This document shows positions 1 through 11,249 of a stretch of DNA of 51,666 nucleotides, piece after piece. Under the pieces are notes generated by a model. The model was not told the origin of the DNA. It made no database searches and saw only the letters and a list, made by a program, of their open reading frames with translations. A program made the position numbers and the translations under genes. The stretch's first letter is position 1. Every line of letters starts with the position of its first letter. Origin of the DNA: Conidiobolus incongruus B7586 (Eukaryota; Entomophthoromycota; Entomophthoromycetes; Entomophthorales; Conidiobolaceae); assembly GCA_000697335.1 (NCBI GenBank), contig JNEM01008698.1:1-51666 (forward strand), read 5' to 3'.

Positions 1-632
1 AATTTATTTTTATATTATTATATATATTATTCATATATATTTAAGAATTATTAAAAATAATATATACCTAAAGAAATAATAATAAAGTCATTATATTAAT
101 ATATATTTTTATTCAAATAATTTAGCAAAATTAAATTATATTTCAATTTTTTTTGAATTTAAAGTAATTAATCAATTAATTAAAGAATTAATAAATCATA
201 ATTTATATATTAAATACTTAGATTTATCAAGTGTTAAAATTTATAATATTTTGATTTACACAAAAATTTTCATATTGATAATTCAATTGAGAATTTTTAA
301 ATAATACCAATATAAATGACAAATATCAAAATAATATAATATTAAAGACTATAACATTCAATATTTATTAAAAATCTATTATTAAATTGAAACTATAATT
401 AGGAAAATAATTGAATAAATTATATATTATTATAATTATTATTATTAATTTTAAATGAAATTTAAGATATAATTAAAAACATTTTATTAGTTAAAATGGA
501 TAAATAAATTAAATTTTATTAATTTAAAATATTAGGATAGATAAAAATATCAAAAATATTAAATGTTTGGATAGAATTAGTTAAAAAATAATATAATTGA
601 TCTAGTCAATATAGATCAAAACTTGGTTAATA
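1..632. other. AT-rich flank without genes
   Basis: Very AT-rich sequence lying downstream of the Thr-rich gene that ends at 633. Both strands are broken by frequent stops. I see no RNA gene or repeat here. It presumably holds that gene's 3' end signals. Confidence 0.6.
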
Positions 633-3620
633 TTAGCGGTTGGGAGGATAAGTATAAATTGTGGTAGTATGATGAGGATGACACTTATAAACAGTCACAG
701 TGGAGGGACGACATTTTTCAGGTGTGGTGGTGATGATAGGATAGCTATTAATAGTAGTAGTAGTTTTCACTGGATATCCAGAGGCGGTGGTAGTTCGAAT
801 AGGGAATCCAGTAGGAGTAGTGGTAGTAGCAACCGTATAAGGCATGGTAGTAGTGGTAGTCTTATAAGGTTTGGTAGTAATGTGGGTAGTAATGGCGGTT
901 TCATAGGACTTAGTAGTCGAAACAGTAGTTGTTATGTAAGGTTTAGAAGTGATAGTAATAATAGTTTCATATGGCTCAGTTGTAGTGTAGGATTTAGTAG
1001 TAGTGGAAGTGGTTTCATAGGGCTTGGTAGTGGTAGTAGTTGTCGTACAAGGTTCAGAAGTAGTAGTAGTAGTAGCATAAGGCTTAGTAGTGGTAGTAGT
1101 AGTATAAGGCTTGGTAGTGGTAGTAGTGGTCTCATAGGGCTTAGTAGTAGTAGTAGTATAGGGCTTGGTAGTCGAAGTAGTAGTTGTCGTGTAAGGTTCA
1201 GAAGTAGTAGTAGCATAAGGCCTAGTAGTGGTAGTTGTTGTGTAAGGTTTAGAAGTGGTGGTAGTAGTATAAGGCTTGGTAGTTGAGGTAGCAGTTGTCG
1301 TGTAAGGTTCAGTAGTATAGGGTTTGGTAATTGAGGTAATAGTAGAAGGCTTGGCAGTGGTAGTAGTTGTCGTGCAAGGTTCAGAAGTAGTAGTAATATA
1401 AGGCTTAGTAGTGGTAGTAGTATAAGGCTTGGTAGTGGTAGTAGTTGTCGTACAAGGTTCAGAAGTAGTAGTAGTAGTAGCATAAGGCTTAGTAGTGGTA
1501 GTAGTAGTATAAGGCTTGGTAGTGGTAGTAGTGGTCTCATAGGGCTTAGTAGTAGTAGTAGTATAGGGCTTGGTAGTCGAAGTAGTAGTTGTCGTGTAAG
1601 GTTCAGAAGTAGTAGTAGCATAAGGCCTAGTAGTGGTAGTTGTTGTGTAAGGTTTAGAAGTGGTGGTAGTAGTATAAGGCTTGGTAGTTGAGGTAGCAGT
1701 TGTCGTGTAAGGTTCAGTAGTATAGGGTTTGGTAATTGAGGTAATAGTAGAAGGCTTGGCAGTGGTAGTAGTTGTCGTGCAAGGTTCAGAAGTAGTAGTA
1801 ATATAAGGCTTAGTAGTGGTAGTAGTATAAGGCTTGGTAGTGGTAGTAGTTGTCGTACAAGGTTCAGAAGTAGTAGTAGTAGTAGCATAAGGCTTAGTAG
1901 TGGTAGTAGTAATATAAGGCTTAGTAGTGGTAGTAGTATAAGGCTTGGTAGTAGTAGTAGTAGTATAGGGCTTGGTAGTCGAAGTAGTAGTTGTCGTGTA
2001 AGGTTTAGAAGTAGTAGTATAGGGCTTGGTAGTGGTAGTAGTAGTAGTATGGGACTTGGTAGTCGAAGCAGTAGTTGTCGTGCAAGGTTCAGAAGTAGTA
2101 GTAGCATAAGGCCTAGTAGTGGTAGTTGTTGTATAAGGTTTAGAAGTGGTAGTAGTATAAGGCTTGGTAGTGGTAGTAGTTGTGGTGTAAGGTTTAGAAG
2201 TAGTGGTTTCATAGGGCTTAGTAGTGGTAGTAGTAATATAAGGCTTAGTAGTGGTAGTAGTATAAGGCTTGGTAGTAGTAGTAGTAGTATAGGGCTTGGT
2301 AGTCGAAGTAGTAGTTGTCGTGTAAGGTTTAGAAGTAGTAGTATAGGGCTTGGTAGTGGTAGTAGTAGTAGTATGGGACTTGGTAGTCGAAGCAGTAGTT
2401 GTCGTGCAAGGTTCAGAAGTAGTAGTAGCATAAGGCCTAGTAGTGGTAGTTGTTGTATAAGGTTTAGAAGTGGTAGTAGTATAAGGCTTGGTAGTGGTAG
2501 TAGTTGTGGTGTAAGGTTTAGAAGTAGTGGTTTCATAGGGCTTAGTAGTGGTAGTAGTAATATAAGGCTTAGTAGTGGTAGTAGTATAAGGCTTGGTAGT
2601 AGTAGTAGTAGTATAGGGCTTGGTAGTCGAAGTAGTAGTTGTCGTGTAAGGTTTAGAAGTAGTAGTATAGGGCTTGGTAGTGGTAGTAGTAGTAGTATGG
2701 GACTTGGTAGTCGAAGCAGTAGTTGTCGTGCAAGGTTCAGAAGTAGTAGTAGCATAAGGCCTAGTAGTGGTAGTTGTTGTATAAGGTTTAGAAGTGGTAG
2801 TAGTATAAGGCTTGGTAGTGGTAGTAGTTGTGGTGTAAGGTTTAGAAGTAGTGGTTTCATAGGGCTTAGTAGTGGTAGTAGTAGTGGTAGTATAGGGCTT
2901 GGTAGTCGAAGTAATAGTTGTCGTGTAAGGTTCAGAAGTAGTAGCATAAGGCTTAGTAGTGGTAGTAGTTATATAAGGTCTAGAAGTGGTGGTAGTAGTA
3001 GTTGTCGTGTAAGGTTTAGAAGTAGTAGTATAGGGCTTAGTAGTGGTAGTTGTTGCGTAAGGTTTAGAAGTGGTAGTAGTAGTATAAGGCTTGGTAGTGG
3101 TAGTAGTAGTAGTATAGGACTTGGTAGTCGAAGTAGTAGTTGTCGTACAAGGTTCAGAAGTAGTAGTAGTATAAGGCTTGGTAAGGGTAGTAGTGGTTTC
3201 ATAGGGCTTGGTAGTGATAGTCTTATAAGGTTTGGTTGTCGTAGTGGTAGTAGTAGTTCTGACTGGATATCCTGGCTGAGTTGTAATTGTCTGGTAAGGT
3301 CTAGTGGTAGTGGTGGTTTCATATTGATTTGTAGTAGTTCTATATGATCCTCTAGTCGTGGTAGTTCTTATTGGATAATGATCATAGGTCGAAGTAGAGG
3401 GTTTATTCCAAGGCCAAGGCCATCCAAATCTCTGATATTCAACTTCATCACCAGAATAATAATTTGGACGAATTTCTTCATTATTTTCCAAAATTTCATC
3501 ATATTTTTTTTGTAAAATATTCAAATTAACATTTCCATCAGATTTATCAACAATAGCGTTACTTGCAACACTTTTGTGAGCTATCAATGCCACCAGCAAA
3601 ATTTGATTCAATCGGACCAT
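633..3620 (-). CDS. Secreted Thr-rich mucin-like repeat protein
   Basis: Single-exon gene for a 995-residue protein. The open frame extends upstream to 3665, but the codon there is TTG. The first ATG is at 3620, and it gives a good signal peptide: a short basic start, the hydrophobic run ILLVALIA, and likely cleavage near residues 19-20 (SVAS). A short non-repetitive acidic region follows, with the motif WPWPW near residues 65-70. Nearly everything after about residue 85 is Thr runs broken by KPY, RPY, SKPY and SEPC. The C-terminus is distinct and holds KCHPHH. There is no hydrophobic tail, so no GPI anchor is seen. Such Thr density implies heavy O-mannosylation in the secretory pathway. A role as a cell-wall or extracellular mucin or adhesin is inference. 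A TATA box lies 81 bp upstream of the ATG. Two long-period tandem duplications lie inside the gene. Confidence 0.8.
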   Translation of the reverse strand: MVRLNQILLVALIAHKSVASNAIVDKSDGNVNLNILQKKYDEILENNEEIRPNYYSGDEVEYQRFGWPWPWNKPSTSTYDHYPIRTTTTRGSYRTTTNQYETTTTTRPYQTITTQPGYPVRTTTTTTTTKPYKTITTKPYETTTTLTKPYTTTTSEPCTTTTTSTTKSYTTTTTTTKPYTTTTTSKPYATTTTTKPYTTTSKPYTTTTTTTTSRPYITTTTTKPYATTSEPYTTTITSTTKPYTTTTTTTTKPYETTTSKPYTTTTTTTKPYTTTTSKPYTTTTTTRPYATTTSEPCTTTTASTTKSHTTTTTTTKPYTTTSKPYTTTTTSTTKPYTTTTTTKPYTTTTTKPYITTTTTKPYETTTSKPYTTTTTTTKPYTTTTSKPYTTTTTTRPYATTTSEPCTTTTASTTKSHTTTTTTTKPYTTTSKPYTTTTTSTTKPYTTTTTTKPYTTTTTKPYITTTTTKPYETTTSKPYTTTTTTTKPYTTTTSKPYTTTTTTRPYATTTSEPCTTTTASTTKSHTTTTTTTKPYTTTSKPYTTTTTSTTKPYTTTTTTKPYTTTTTKPYITTTTTKPYATTTTTSEPCTTTTTTTKPYTTTTTKPYITTTSEPCTTTTTTAKPSTITSITKPYTTEPYTTTATSTTKPYTTTTTSKPYTTTTTTRPYATTTSEPYTTTTTSTTKPYTTTTTKPYETTTTTTKPYTTTTTTKPYATTTTTSEPCTTTTTTTKPYTTTTTKPYITTTSEPCTTTTTTAKPSTITSITKPYTTEPYTTTATSTTKPYTTTTTSKPYTTTTTTRPYATTTSEPYTTTTTSTTKPYTTTTTKPYETTTTTTKPYTTTTTTKPYATTTTTSEPCTTTTTTTKPYETTSTTTKSYTTTEPYETIITITSKPYITTTVSTTKSYETAITTHITTKPYKTTTTTMPYTVATTTTPTGFPIRTTTASGYPVKTTTTINSYPIITTTPEKCRPSTVTVYKCHPHHTTTIYTYPPNR
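1022..1900 (-). repeat. 405-bp tandem repeat inside the Thr-rich gene
   Basis: The landmark TGTCGTACAAGGTTCAGAAG recurs at 1041, 1446 and 1851 on the plus strand, exactly 405 bp apart, with nearly unchanged sequence between. That is a little over two copies of a 135-residue unit, itself built of shorter Thr/KPY modules. The period is a multiple of three, so the frame is kept. Confidence 0.9.
1890..2875 (-). repeat. 324-bp tandem repeat inside the Thr-rich gene
   Basis: The landmark GGGACTTGGTAGTCGAAGC recurs at 2051, 2375 and 2699, exactly 324 bp apart. The array holds about three near-identical copies of a 108-residue unit. The near identity points to recent unequal crossing-over or gene conversion. 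A short-read assembly could have miscounted the copies. Confidence 0.9.
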
Positions 3621-3700
3621 GCTGAAAAGATAATTGAGATTAGGCTTAGACAATTGATTATCCAAATGTGACTTGACCTACAGACCAGATACACCTTTCA

Positions 3701-3710
3701 TATTTATATA
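3701..3710 (-). promoter_or_regulatory. TATA box of the Thr-rich gene
   Basis: Read on the minus strand this is TATATAAATA, 81 bp upstream of the ATG at 3620. A start of transcription about 30 bp downstream would leave a leader of roughly 55 nt and would exclude the upstream TTG as start. Confidence 0.6.
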
Positions 3711-6700
3711 ATCTGTTTTATTACTTTGATTAGACCATTTAAAAAGCACTATAATTAATGATCATGATGAAAAACCTGATCTTTAGTCATATTCATTAAT
3801 TCGCAGGATTTCTTATATATCCATATATAAAAATGCTATTTAAATTAATCTTCTGTTCATCCTAATTCAAATTGAGTTGAGGAAAATCGATGGTTCTCAT
3901 AATCTAAATTTAATTCATATTTCAATTAATCAATGTCAGAAATTAGCTTTAGTAAGTGCAAATCTTAATCAATACCTCTGCAGCACTTATATGAATTACA
4001 AGTGATAAAAGAGATTAACGATGCTATTTAACCCTTCAAGATTAAATCTATATTAATCAATAATATATCTATTAAAATAATGATTATTAAAAATCATCAG
4101 TCATAGCTCGCTGATGTTAACATTTATTCATATATTCAAATGCACTCTTAAAAATTTGCCAATATAATAATTTTTTTTCAAAAAATTTTTAATTAATTTA
4201 AATTAAGTAATAAATAATTTTTGAGGCTTTTTGAATAATATTCCAGGAGTTTAGTAAATTACTCAAATCATCAAATATCCACTAAAAAGGATTTCAGCAC
4301 TATTAAAATTTAAGTTATATTTTTTTTTCATATTTTACTAAATATCAACAATATTAGTTTGAAATATAAGGAGTGATATATGGATCATTAATATTAATAA
4401 ACTAATATTTTTAACATCTATAGTAATAAAATACTCTAAAAACCTATTATCATTTATGCTCTTTATATAATATTAAAATAATGAGTTATAATAATATTTT
4501 AAATTAGCATTAGATTCCATTTTTTAAGTAAATAATCTAAATGAAGTGGTAATAATGTAATTTTTATTACTTTATTCTTTTATTTTATATTAAACAGAAT
4601 TTTATAATATGTCTTATCACATATTTTTGTTCAATTATAAAGTATATTTTAATAATCTTTGAATTTTTAACAAAGTAGTGGATTTATCCCTGATAGGAGA
4701 ACTAAATGGATCTAAAAATTTGTGGCAATTATCACTTTCCAGTAATTATCCAAATTCTAATACTAATAAAAATTATAAAATATTTAAGCATTTGAACTTT
4801 TATGATATAAAATTTAAATATAATATCTTAAATCTAATTAGTAATAGTTTGTATTGTTAAACTTTATATTACATAAATGCTAATATGAATCATGGCGTAG
4901 TATAATCAATTAAATTTATCAACTTATATTCTATTAATAACTATATGCTATCTTTAGATAACTATCATCAGTATATACTATAATAATATTAAAAACAATT
5001 GATGATTTTATCTAAACTTAATACTTGTTTTGAGCCAACATTTATGAATATAATCTGAACATCATTTGTATTAAAATATTAGGATGACTAATTTATTTAA
5101 TAAAAAATATATAATTTCAATTAAAATTACTTAATGATATTTGAGTTAATAATTATAATAATTAATTTAAATATAATGATATATAAATTTATCAATGATA
5201 TCAATAATCTTTATAAAATCATTATGGCCTTTAAAAGTGATTGGCAATAAGCTTTAGTATTAATGGATTAGTGTTAATATAGATATAGGAAAATCTATAG
5301 CCCTTGAAATAGTATATTGTTATTAAGCTATAATTTGAAATTGTTCATTAAAACTTAGAATTATATATTCTCATTCTAACAATATCATTAATATACGTAT
5401 AAAATTAACAACTTTAATTTGGAAATATTGTCACAATAATTAATTTCAAAACAAAAATAGATAATTCAAAAATTGAGTATTTTAATTTATAAAAAATATG
5501 ATAATATCATAATATTATAACATTATATGGATATATATTTAATTATTCATTATAGTTTAACCTCATAAACTCATAAATATTTATAAGATCCAATTTTTGA
5601 AAAGATACAATGTTTATTATTAAATTCCTATATTTTAATAATTGAATTTATTAATTATGAACCATATTATGCAAATAATTAATTTTAGTTCCACATTAGT
5701 ATTTCAATTTGGATATGATTAAATGAGAGCACGCGTTAATTTTTATTTGTGATAAAAAGCCACAAAATAAATTGATTTGATCATACTTACATCACTAATA
5801 AATATTTTTATTATTATTAACAATTAAATGATGTTCTCTTGAAACATTAAATTAATTTATGATTTGATCAATTAACAGTAATTAATGAATCATTCTTGCT
5901 CTAATGCTGTAAAAATATCATAAAAATTACCTATACATTTTAAAAAAGATAAAACTATTGGAATAGGAACTCTATATTAATACTATATACAACATACTAG
6001 GCGTATTATTGCAAGTTTTTATTATTCAATATATGCAAGGAAATATATAAAAGATCCTAATTGTGATATTTTCAATATAATAATTATGAATTAGGAACAA
6101 TTATTTAAAAAGTAAGATTTATTAATATTATTTTTAAATGAGATTAATTAAATTAGTTATCTCCGATAATGTATCAATAATTATTAAAATTATTAAAATT
6201 TTAATAATTCTGACTAATTATCTGTTCTTATCAAGTGCAAGCTTTAATTTATTATTTAGAATCTAAAGCATTTAAAAATTTGAAATTGTATTTCAAAATT
6301 GAATAATTGATGATTTAAGATTGTATTTAGTTTAATATGATTCCAATATATTATTAAAATTCGAATATTAGTACTAAAATCCTAACATTAGAAAATATTT
6401 GTTAATAATGAATTGTAATCCTTGTAAAACAGTAATTCCATTTTTAAATCATCGGATAAATTTATATTAGTAAATATTTTGAAAAGATATATGAATTATT
6501 TTATTTGTAAATATTATTGTTATTATTTTGTCGCCACTTCAATTGATTTTTATACCAATATTATTCTATTCAATTGGTATTAAAAGCCAATCTTTTAAGG
6601 TAATTATTATCTAATATTATTAATGATTCGAAGTGGAAGTTAAAATATTGTTAATATTATTGACACACTAATTCAAATTTAATAAAAACAATAACTAATA

Positions 6701-9149
6701 TTCAAATTACAAATTTATTTGAGCATTAATCTCAGACTTGATCTGGTTCAATAAATCAATAATATAATCAAAATAATAATTTAAGTCTAATTATTTCTTA
6801 AGCTTAAATTCTGTTTGAAATGCTTGAAAAAACATGATGAATAATTATATTACTCAATAATACACAATATTTCATAAGCCAAAATTAAATAAAATAATAT
6901 TATATTTAGTATAGTTTATTTATTATTACCTGCATAATTATTTTCAACTTTACAACAAGGTATGGTATAGTTTTTCAATTTCAAATAAATAATTTTAATC
7001 AAATTTGCTTCAACTTAACTAATCTTTATTGCAAAATAATATTTATAAATATCATCTAGACTATTCATCGGCATAAACGAATATTAATATAATTCTTGTT
7101 ATTAGGTGTTGTGCTTGTGCAGCTCTTATGAGTTCTTATAATCAAATGTAAAATAATACTAAGTTTTAATCAAATATTATCTGCATGTTGTTTATTTTAG
7201 TTAAATTGAACATAATTTGGAGAAATATTTCACCAATTATTATCTTATCTACTTGTATGCATAATACTGGTAAAACATTCAAAGTTGTGAATATTTAGGT
7301 CATTTTTACTAACTTCCTTGAAAATTAATGAAAATTTTTAATTATGATTCTTTTAGGTAAAATATGCTTTAAAGTTCTATTCGGCATAAAGATGAAATTA
7401 AATGGAAATGAGATTATAAGTATAGAGTTATATTAACAACAAATGGCATTTCAATGTTGAAAATTTGTCTTAATTCTTTATTACCTGGGTATAAAATATT
7501 TGAATTGATCTAAAAATATCCAAGATAACCAATAAATTTTTAATTAATCTTAATAATTTTTGTATACTTGAAAGTAATGAATTTTACAAAATTATCTTAC
7601 TTAATATCATCAATATATTTTAATTTTTTGATATTTACATAGACCATATTCAGCACTTATTGAATGATACTATTAATTTTAATTATTAATCGATATATAA
7701 TTACACTATTTTTAAATTAATTTATATTATAAAAATATTAGTACATGTATGTATACGTTTTGGAAATTGATTATATTTTATAAATAAATATAATTTATTC
7801 AATTGTAGTTAATTTTCTTTATTTCAACGATTGCAATATTGAAATTTAGAACACATCAAATACATATATATATATATATGTATATCATTAGATTATACGG
7901 ATACTTCAACCATGATAAATTAATCTATTATAACTGTCTTGATAACTGTTTGGTATTGATTATTTTTCCTAATATTCACTCATTTACATTAAAATTATCT
8001 ATAAACCTTTTAACTAAAATCTTTTAGTTGTTTCATCTTTCTATTGTGATATTTACACTAGTTTTTAATTCTTAGTTTCTTATAATAGTTTAATATTTCA
8101 ATTAATGTAGACTTAAATAATTGATTTTATATTTGATAAAAAAATTTCCAAGATTAAATAATTGATTTGAGTGTAAAAGTAATGCCAATTTATAATTATT
8201 TTGAAATTGAGTTCCATCGCTCTTTATATATAAAAATATTATTATATCTACATAGATTATAATATAATATTTTGAAATAGCTTTAGTATTTATATCTCTA
8301 ATAAAATCTCAATGGATCATATTATTCATACAATACTACATAACATCCAGGTAAATTATATTCAATTAAATTGCCAAATAAATATTCTATTCAGAACTAT
8401 AGCTCTAATAACAACATGTAGTCAATAAATTCAAAATTGAGGAGTTATAAATGAGGTGCATTGGCTTTCATTGTGACTATTACATCCATTGAATTTCTAG
8501 GTTCGGAATGATGGATGCAAGTGAATATGATGCAAAGAAGGAGCATGGTAGAGCAATCTAGTTTTAGCTTGGGTAGCGCGATTCAGCACATTACCTCAAG
8601 TTCCTAAGTAAAAATGAATCAGGAGAGCAACAATTTGCAGAATCTCGAAAGTTAATGACAAATTAATTGTGTTTAAAGAATATTACTATAACTTCACTTC
8701 TCATGAAAATTAATTGTTGGTATTATTACAATCAACACAATTATTTTTAGCCTTGCAAATTTACAATCATCAAATTCAAATATTCCTAAACAATAATTTT
8801 GTCCATAATTTCATATGAAATGATTATCCATTGTAATTATAAGTGCTTTTAGTCACATTAATTTTTTTTACTTTATTAAATAAAATTTCAGTTGAAAATT
8901 TTGGAACATTTATATCTAATGTGGTGGGGATAGAATAGTTTTTAGTTCTTTATTAGTGGAATTGTATCGAATCCTCCAAGGTATCTTCTATCAGATTGGA
9001 TAATCAAACCAGGGACTATTATCTGTTGAATCAGTGAGAATAGTGTTATTTTTAAAATAATTAAAATGACAACGTCTTCATATCTGGCGTTGAGGGAAAT
9101 ATTATATTTTTACCATTGTTTCAAATACGGATGAGCTATTTTTAGCTCA
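3711..9149. other. Gene desert
   Basis: About 5.4 kb with no believable gene. Short frames at 4678-4860 and 7839-8027 start at GTG or TTG and look random. The stretch from about 8440 to 9125 is visibly richer in G and C than its surroundings, but I cannot assign it a function. Confidence 0.55.
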
Positions 9150-10306
9150 GTACAAAAATTAAGTAATGGCAAAATTTTAAAATTAAAATTAAATAAAATC
9201 ATTAATATATAATTTATGAAAAGTAATACTCAATATAAAATTAATACTTTCTTTTATTATTAATAATTTTTTACCATACTTTTAACAAGCTTTGAATTTA
9301 TAAATAGTTTTTTTACTAAAAATTAAAATTGAATATCTTATATATTAACTTAATTTAATTACAATAGTTTTTTTAAATATATTTTCCAATTTTTTAATAG
9401 TTATAACCACATAGGTTGTAATCTAGTGAATATATTAGATATGGTAGTTTTTTTAATTTTTTTACATAAAAACTTCAATAATTATAACTTTATATAATTA
9501 ATAATGATTATAAAAATAATATTTATATTTTATTTATATTAAAAATATTAATAAAAAATTATATTATTTTTCAAATAATATAAGTAATATTAATATAATA
9601 TTTTTCTATTACAATTAATATTCAGTATTGGATAAATATAGCCTAATACTTTGTTTTGTTTTTAAGTCATAAATTATAAAGATAGTTTAGAATTTATTAA
9701 CTTTAATAATTTATTATCAAAACTTTTTATTTTTAACTATATATTAATAAACTTTATTTAATTATAACTTTTTTTTAAAAATTTTGATAAATTGATAATA
9801 TTTATTTTTTATTTTAATTGATTTAAGTTTAATATCAATATATTTCATATATTAGTATAGCTAATATTAAATTACTTTATTGAAAATATAAAAGAGTTTT
9901 TTATTATTTTTTTATATTTTATTAATAAGTGAAAAAAAAACAAAAGATTAATTTTTTAAATTAATACAAATTTTAAATAATATCTTTTCTATCTTTAAAA
10001 TAGCAGTTTTGATAATAAAGGGTAGTTTTAAATAAAATATTATCTTTATAATTTCAAAAGGTTTATAATTAAATTTTAATAAAATTAAAATAAAAACTTT
10101 AAATAATTATTCTTTTATTTATATATAATTATATTCAATTTTAAATTTTTAATTAAAAATACATTAATAAAGCAATAGTTATAAATGATATATAAAAGTT
10201 AAAAATATTATCTCTCTTATATATTTTTATATAATTATTTTTTCAAAACTACCAATATATTTAAATAATACAAAATTAAAATTTTTCTATTTTTTATTTT
10301 TAAAAC
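9150..10306 (+). mobile_element. Decayed TIR DNA transposon, copy A
   Basis: One of four related copies in the window. The left end reads GTACAAAAATTAAGTAATGG. The right end, read in reverse complement, starts GTTTTAAAAATAAAAAATAG, so the ends are imperfect inverted repeats. The right end is bordered by TA and the left by CA. Internal landmarks shared with the other copies include TTATTATTAATAA, a block near 9400-9450 (AACCACATAGGTTGTAATC) and TTTGTTTTGTTTTTAAG. No open frame survives and the sequence is extremely poor in G and C. Length near 1.2 kb and A/T-flanked inverted ends recall Tc1/mariner elements. That family call is inference, because no transposase motif can be read. Confidence 0.65.
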
Positions 10307-11249
10307 TAATGGTAATTAAATTATAAAATAATTGATTTAATTTGAGGCTAAAAAAGAATTTATATACTAATTTAATTATTATTCATTAATTTTCTGTCCT
10401 TTAAATTCTTAACTTGACAATATTATACAAATTTATTATAAATTATATTGAACTTTTATATGATAAATATGATTTTGATTATATTTGATATCAGTTGAAT
10501 TATAATAAAATAGAATTGTATTATTCTAAACAAGATAAAGAAGTTATTACTTTCACTTGAAAAATATATCAATGCCAGGTAATTAATAATTTTGCGTTTT
10601 TTGATTTTTTAATCTAATATAAATTTGGAATTCTTATATTTATTCTTTTAATCGTCATTTTGGTATTATATACTAGATTTAAGTCATGTCATTTTAATAT
10701 TTAAGAATATTTTCTTTACAAATAATCAAAAACAAATATTCAAGTTTGATATCCAAATCAATTTATATTGATAAATTAAATATTGATTAACAATCAAAGG
10801 AGGAATATCATTATATAATGATATTTATCTATAGTATGAAAAATGAATAATAGTCTGTCTCAGTTAATGGGTAAACTCGATATTAAATACGAATTGTATA
10901 ATAAATTGAATTAAGCTTTTTAAACACAAATATAGAATCATATATTTGGAATATTTATTAAAAATTATCAAAATTAATATTAACAATATATAGCATTATT
11001 TTTATTAATTGACTGATGTTATTAATAATCAACACGAATTTCATGTTTTTTTGAAACAACGGTAGAAGTCTGATCATGAAAATTAAAATAAATAATATAT
11101 AATCCTTTTTGTTATTATATATTTATATATTTGGTCAATATTATAGGTTGGTGTGTATTAAAAAAAGCACTGTTTATTTTTATATATTAGGTTTTATCAA
11201 AATATACTAACCAATATTTAGATTCATTTTTAAATAACTATCAGTTAAA
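10307..11249. other. AT-rich spacer between two transposon copies
   Basis: No coding frame, RNA gene or repeat is recognised. It separates two copies of the same element that lie in opposite orientation. Confidence 0.5.

Noticed and set aside
669-1286. Plus-strand Ser/Gly-rich frame opposite the Thr-rich gene; also 2049-3347 on plus and 932-2947 and 2969-3322 on minus
   Set aside because: These stay open only because the repeat of ACN, AAR and CCN codons lacks stops in other frames. None has a signal peptide or non-repetitive part.
3621-3665. Upstream extension of the Thr-rich protein
   Set aside because: The first codon is TTG, and it would sit about 10 nt after the predicted transcription start. 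The ATG at 3620 gives a proper signal peptide.
4678-4860. 60-residue frame
   Set aside because: Starts with GTG, rich in Asn, Ile and Leu, with no domain or promoter; chance frame.
7839-8027. 62-residue frame
   Set aside because: Starts at TTG and is dominated by a TA repeat and Ile/Tyr/Asn codons; chance frame.
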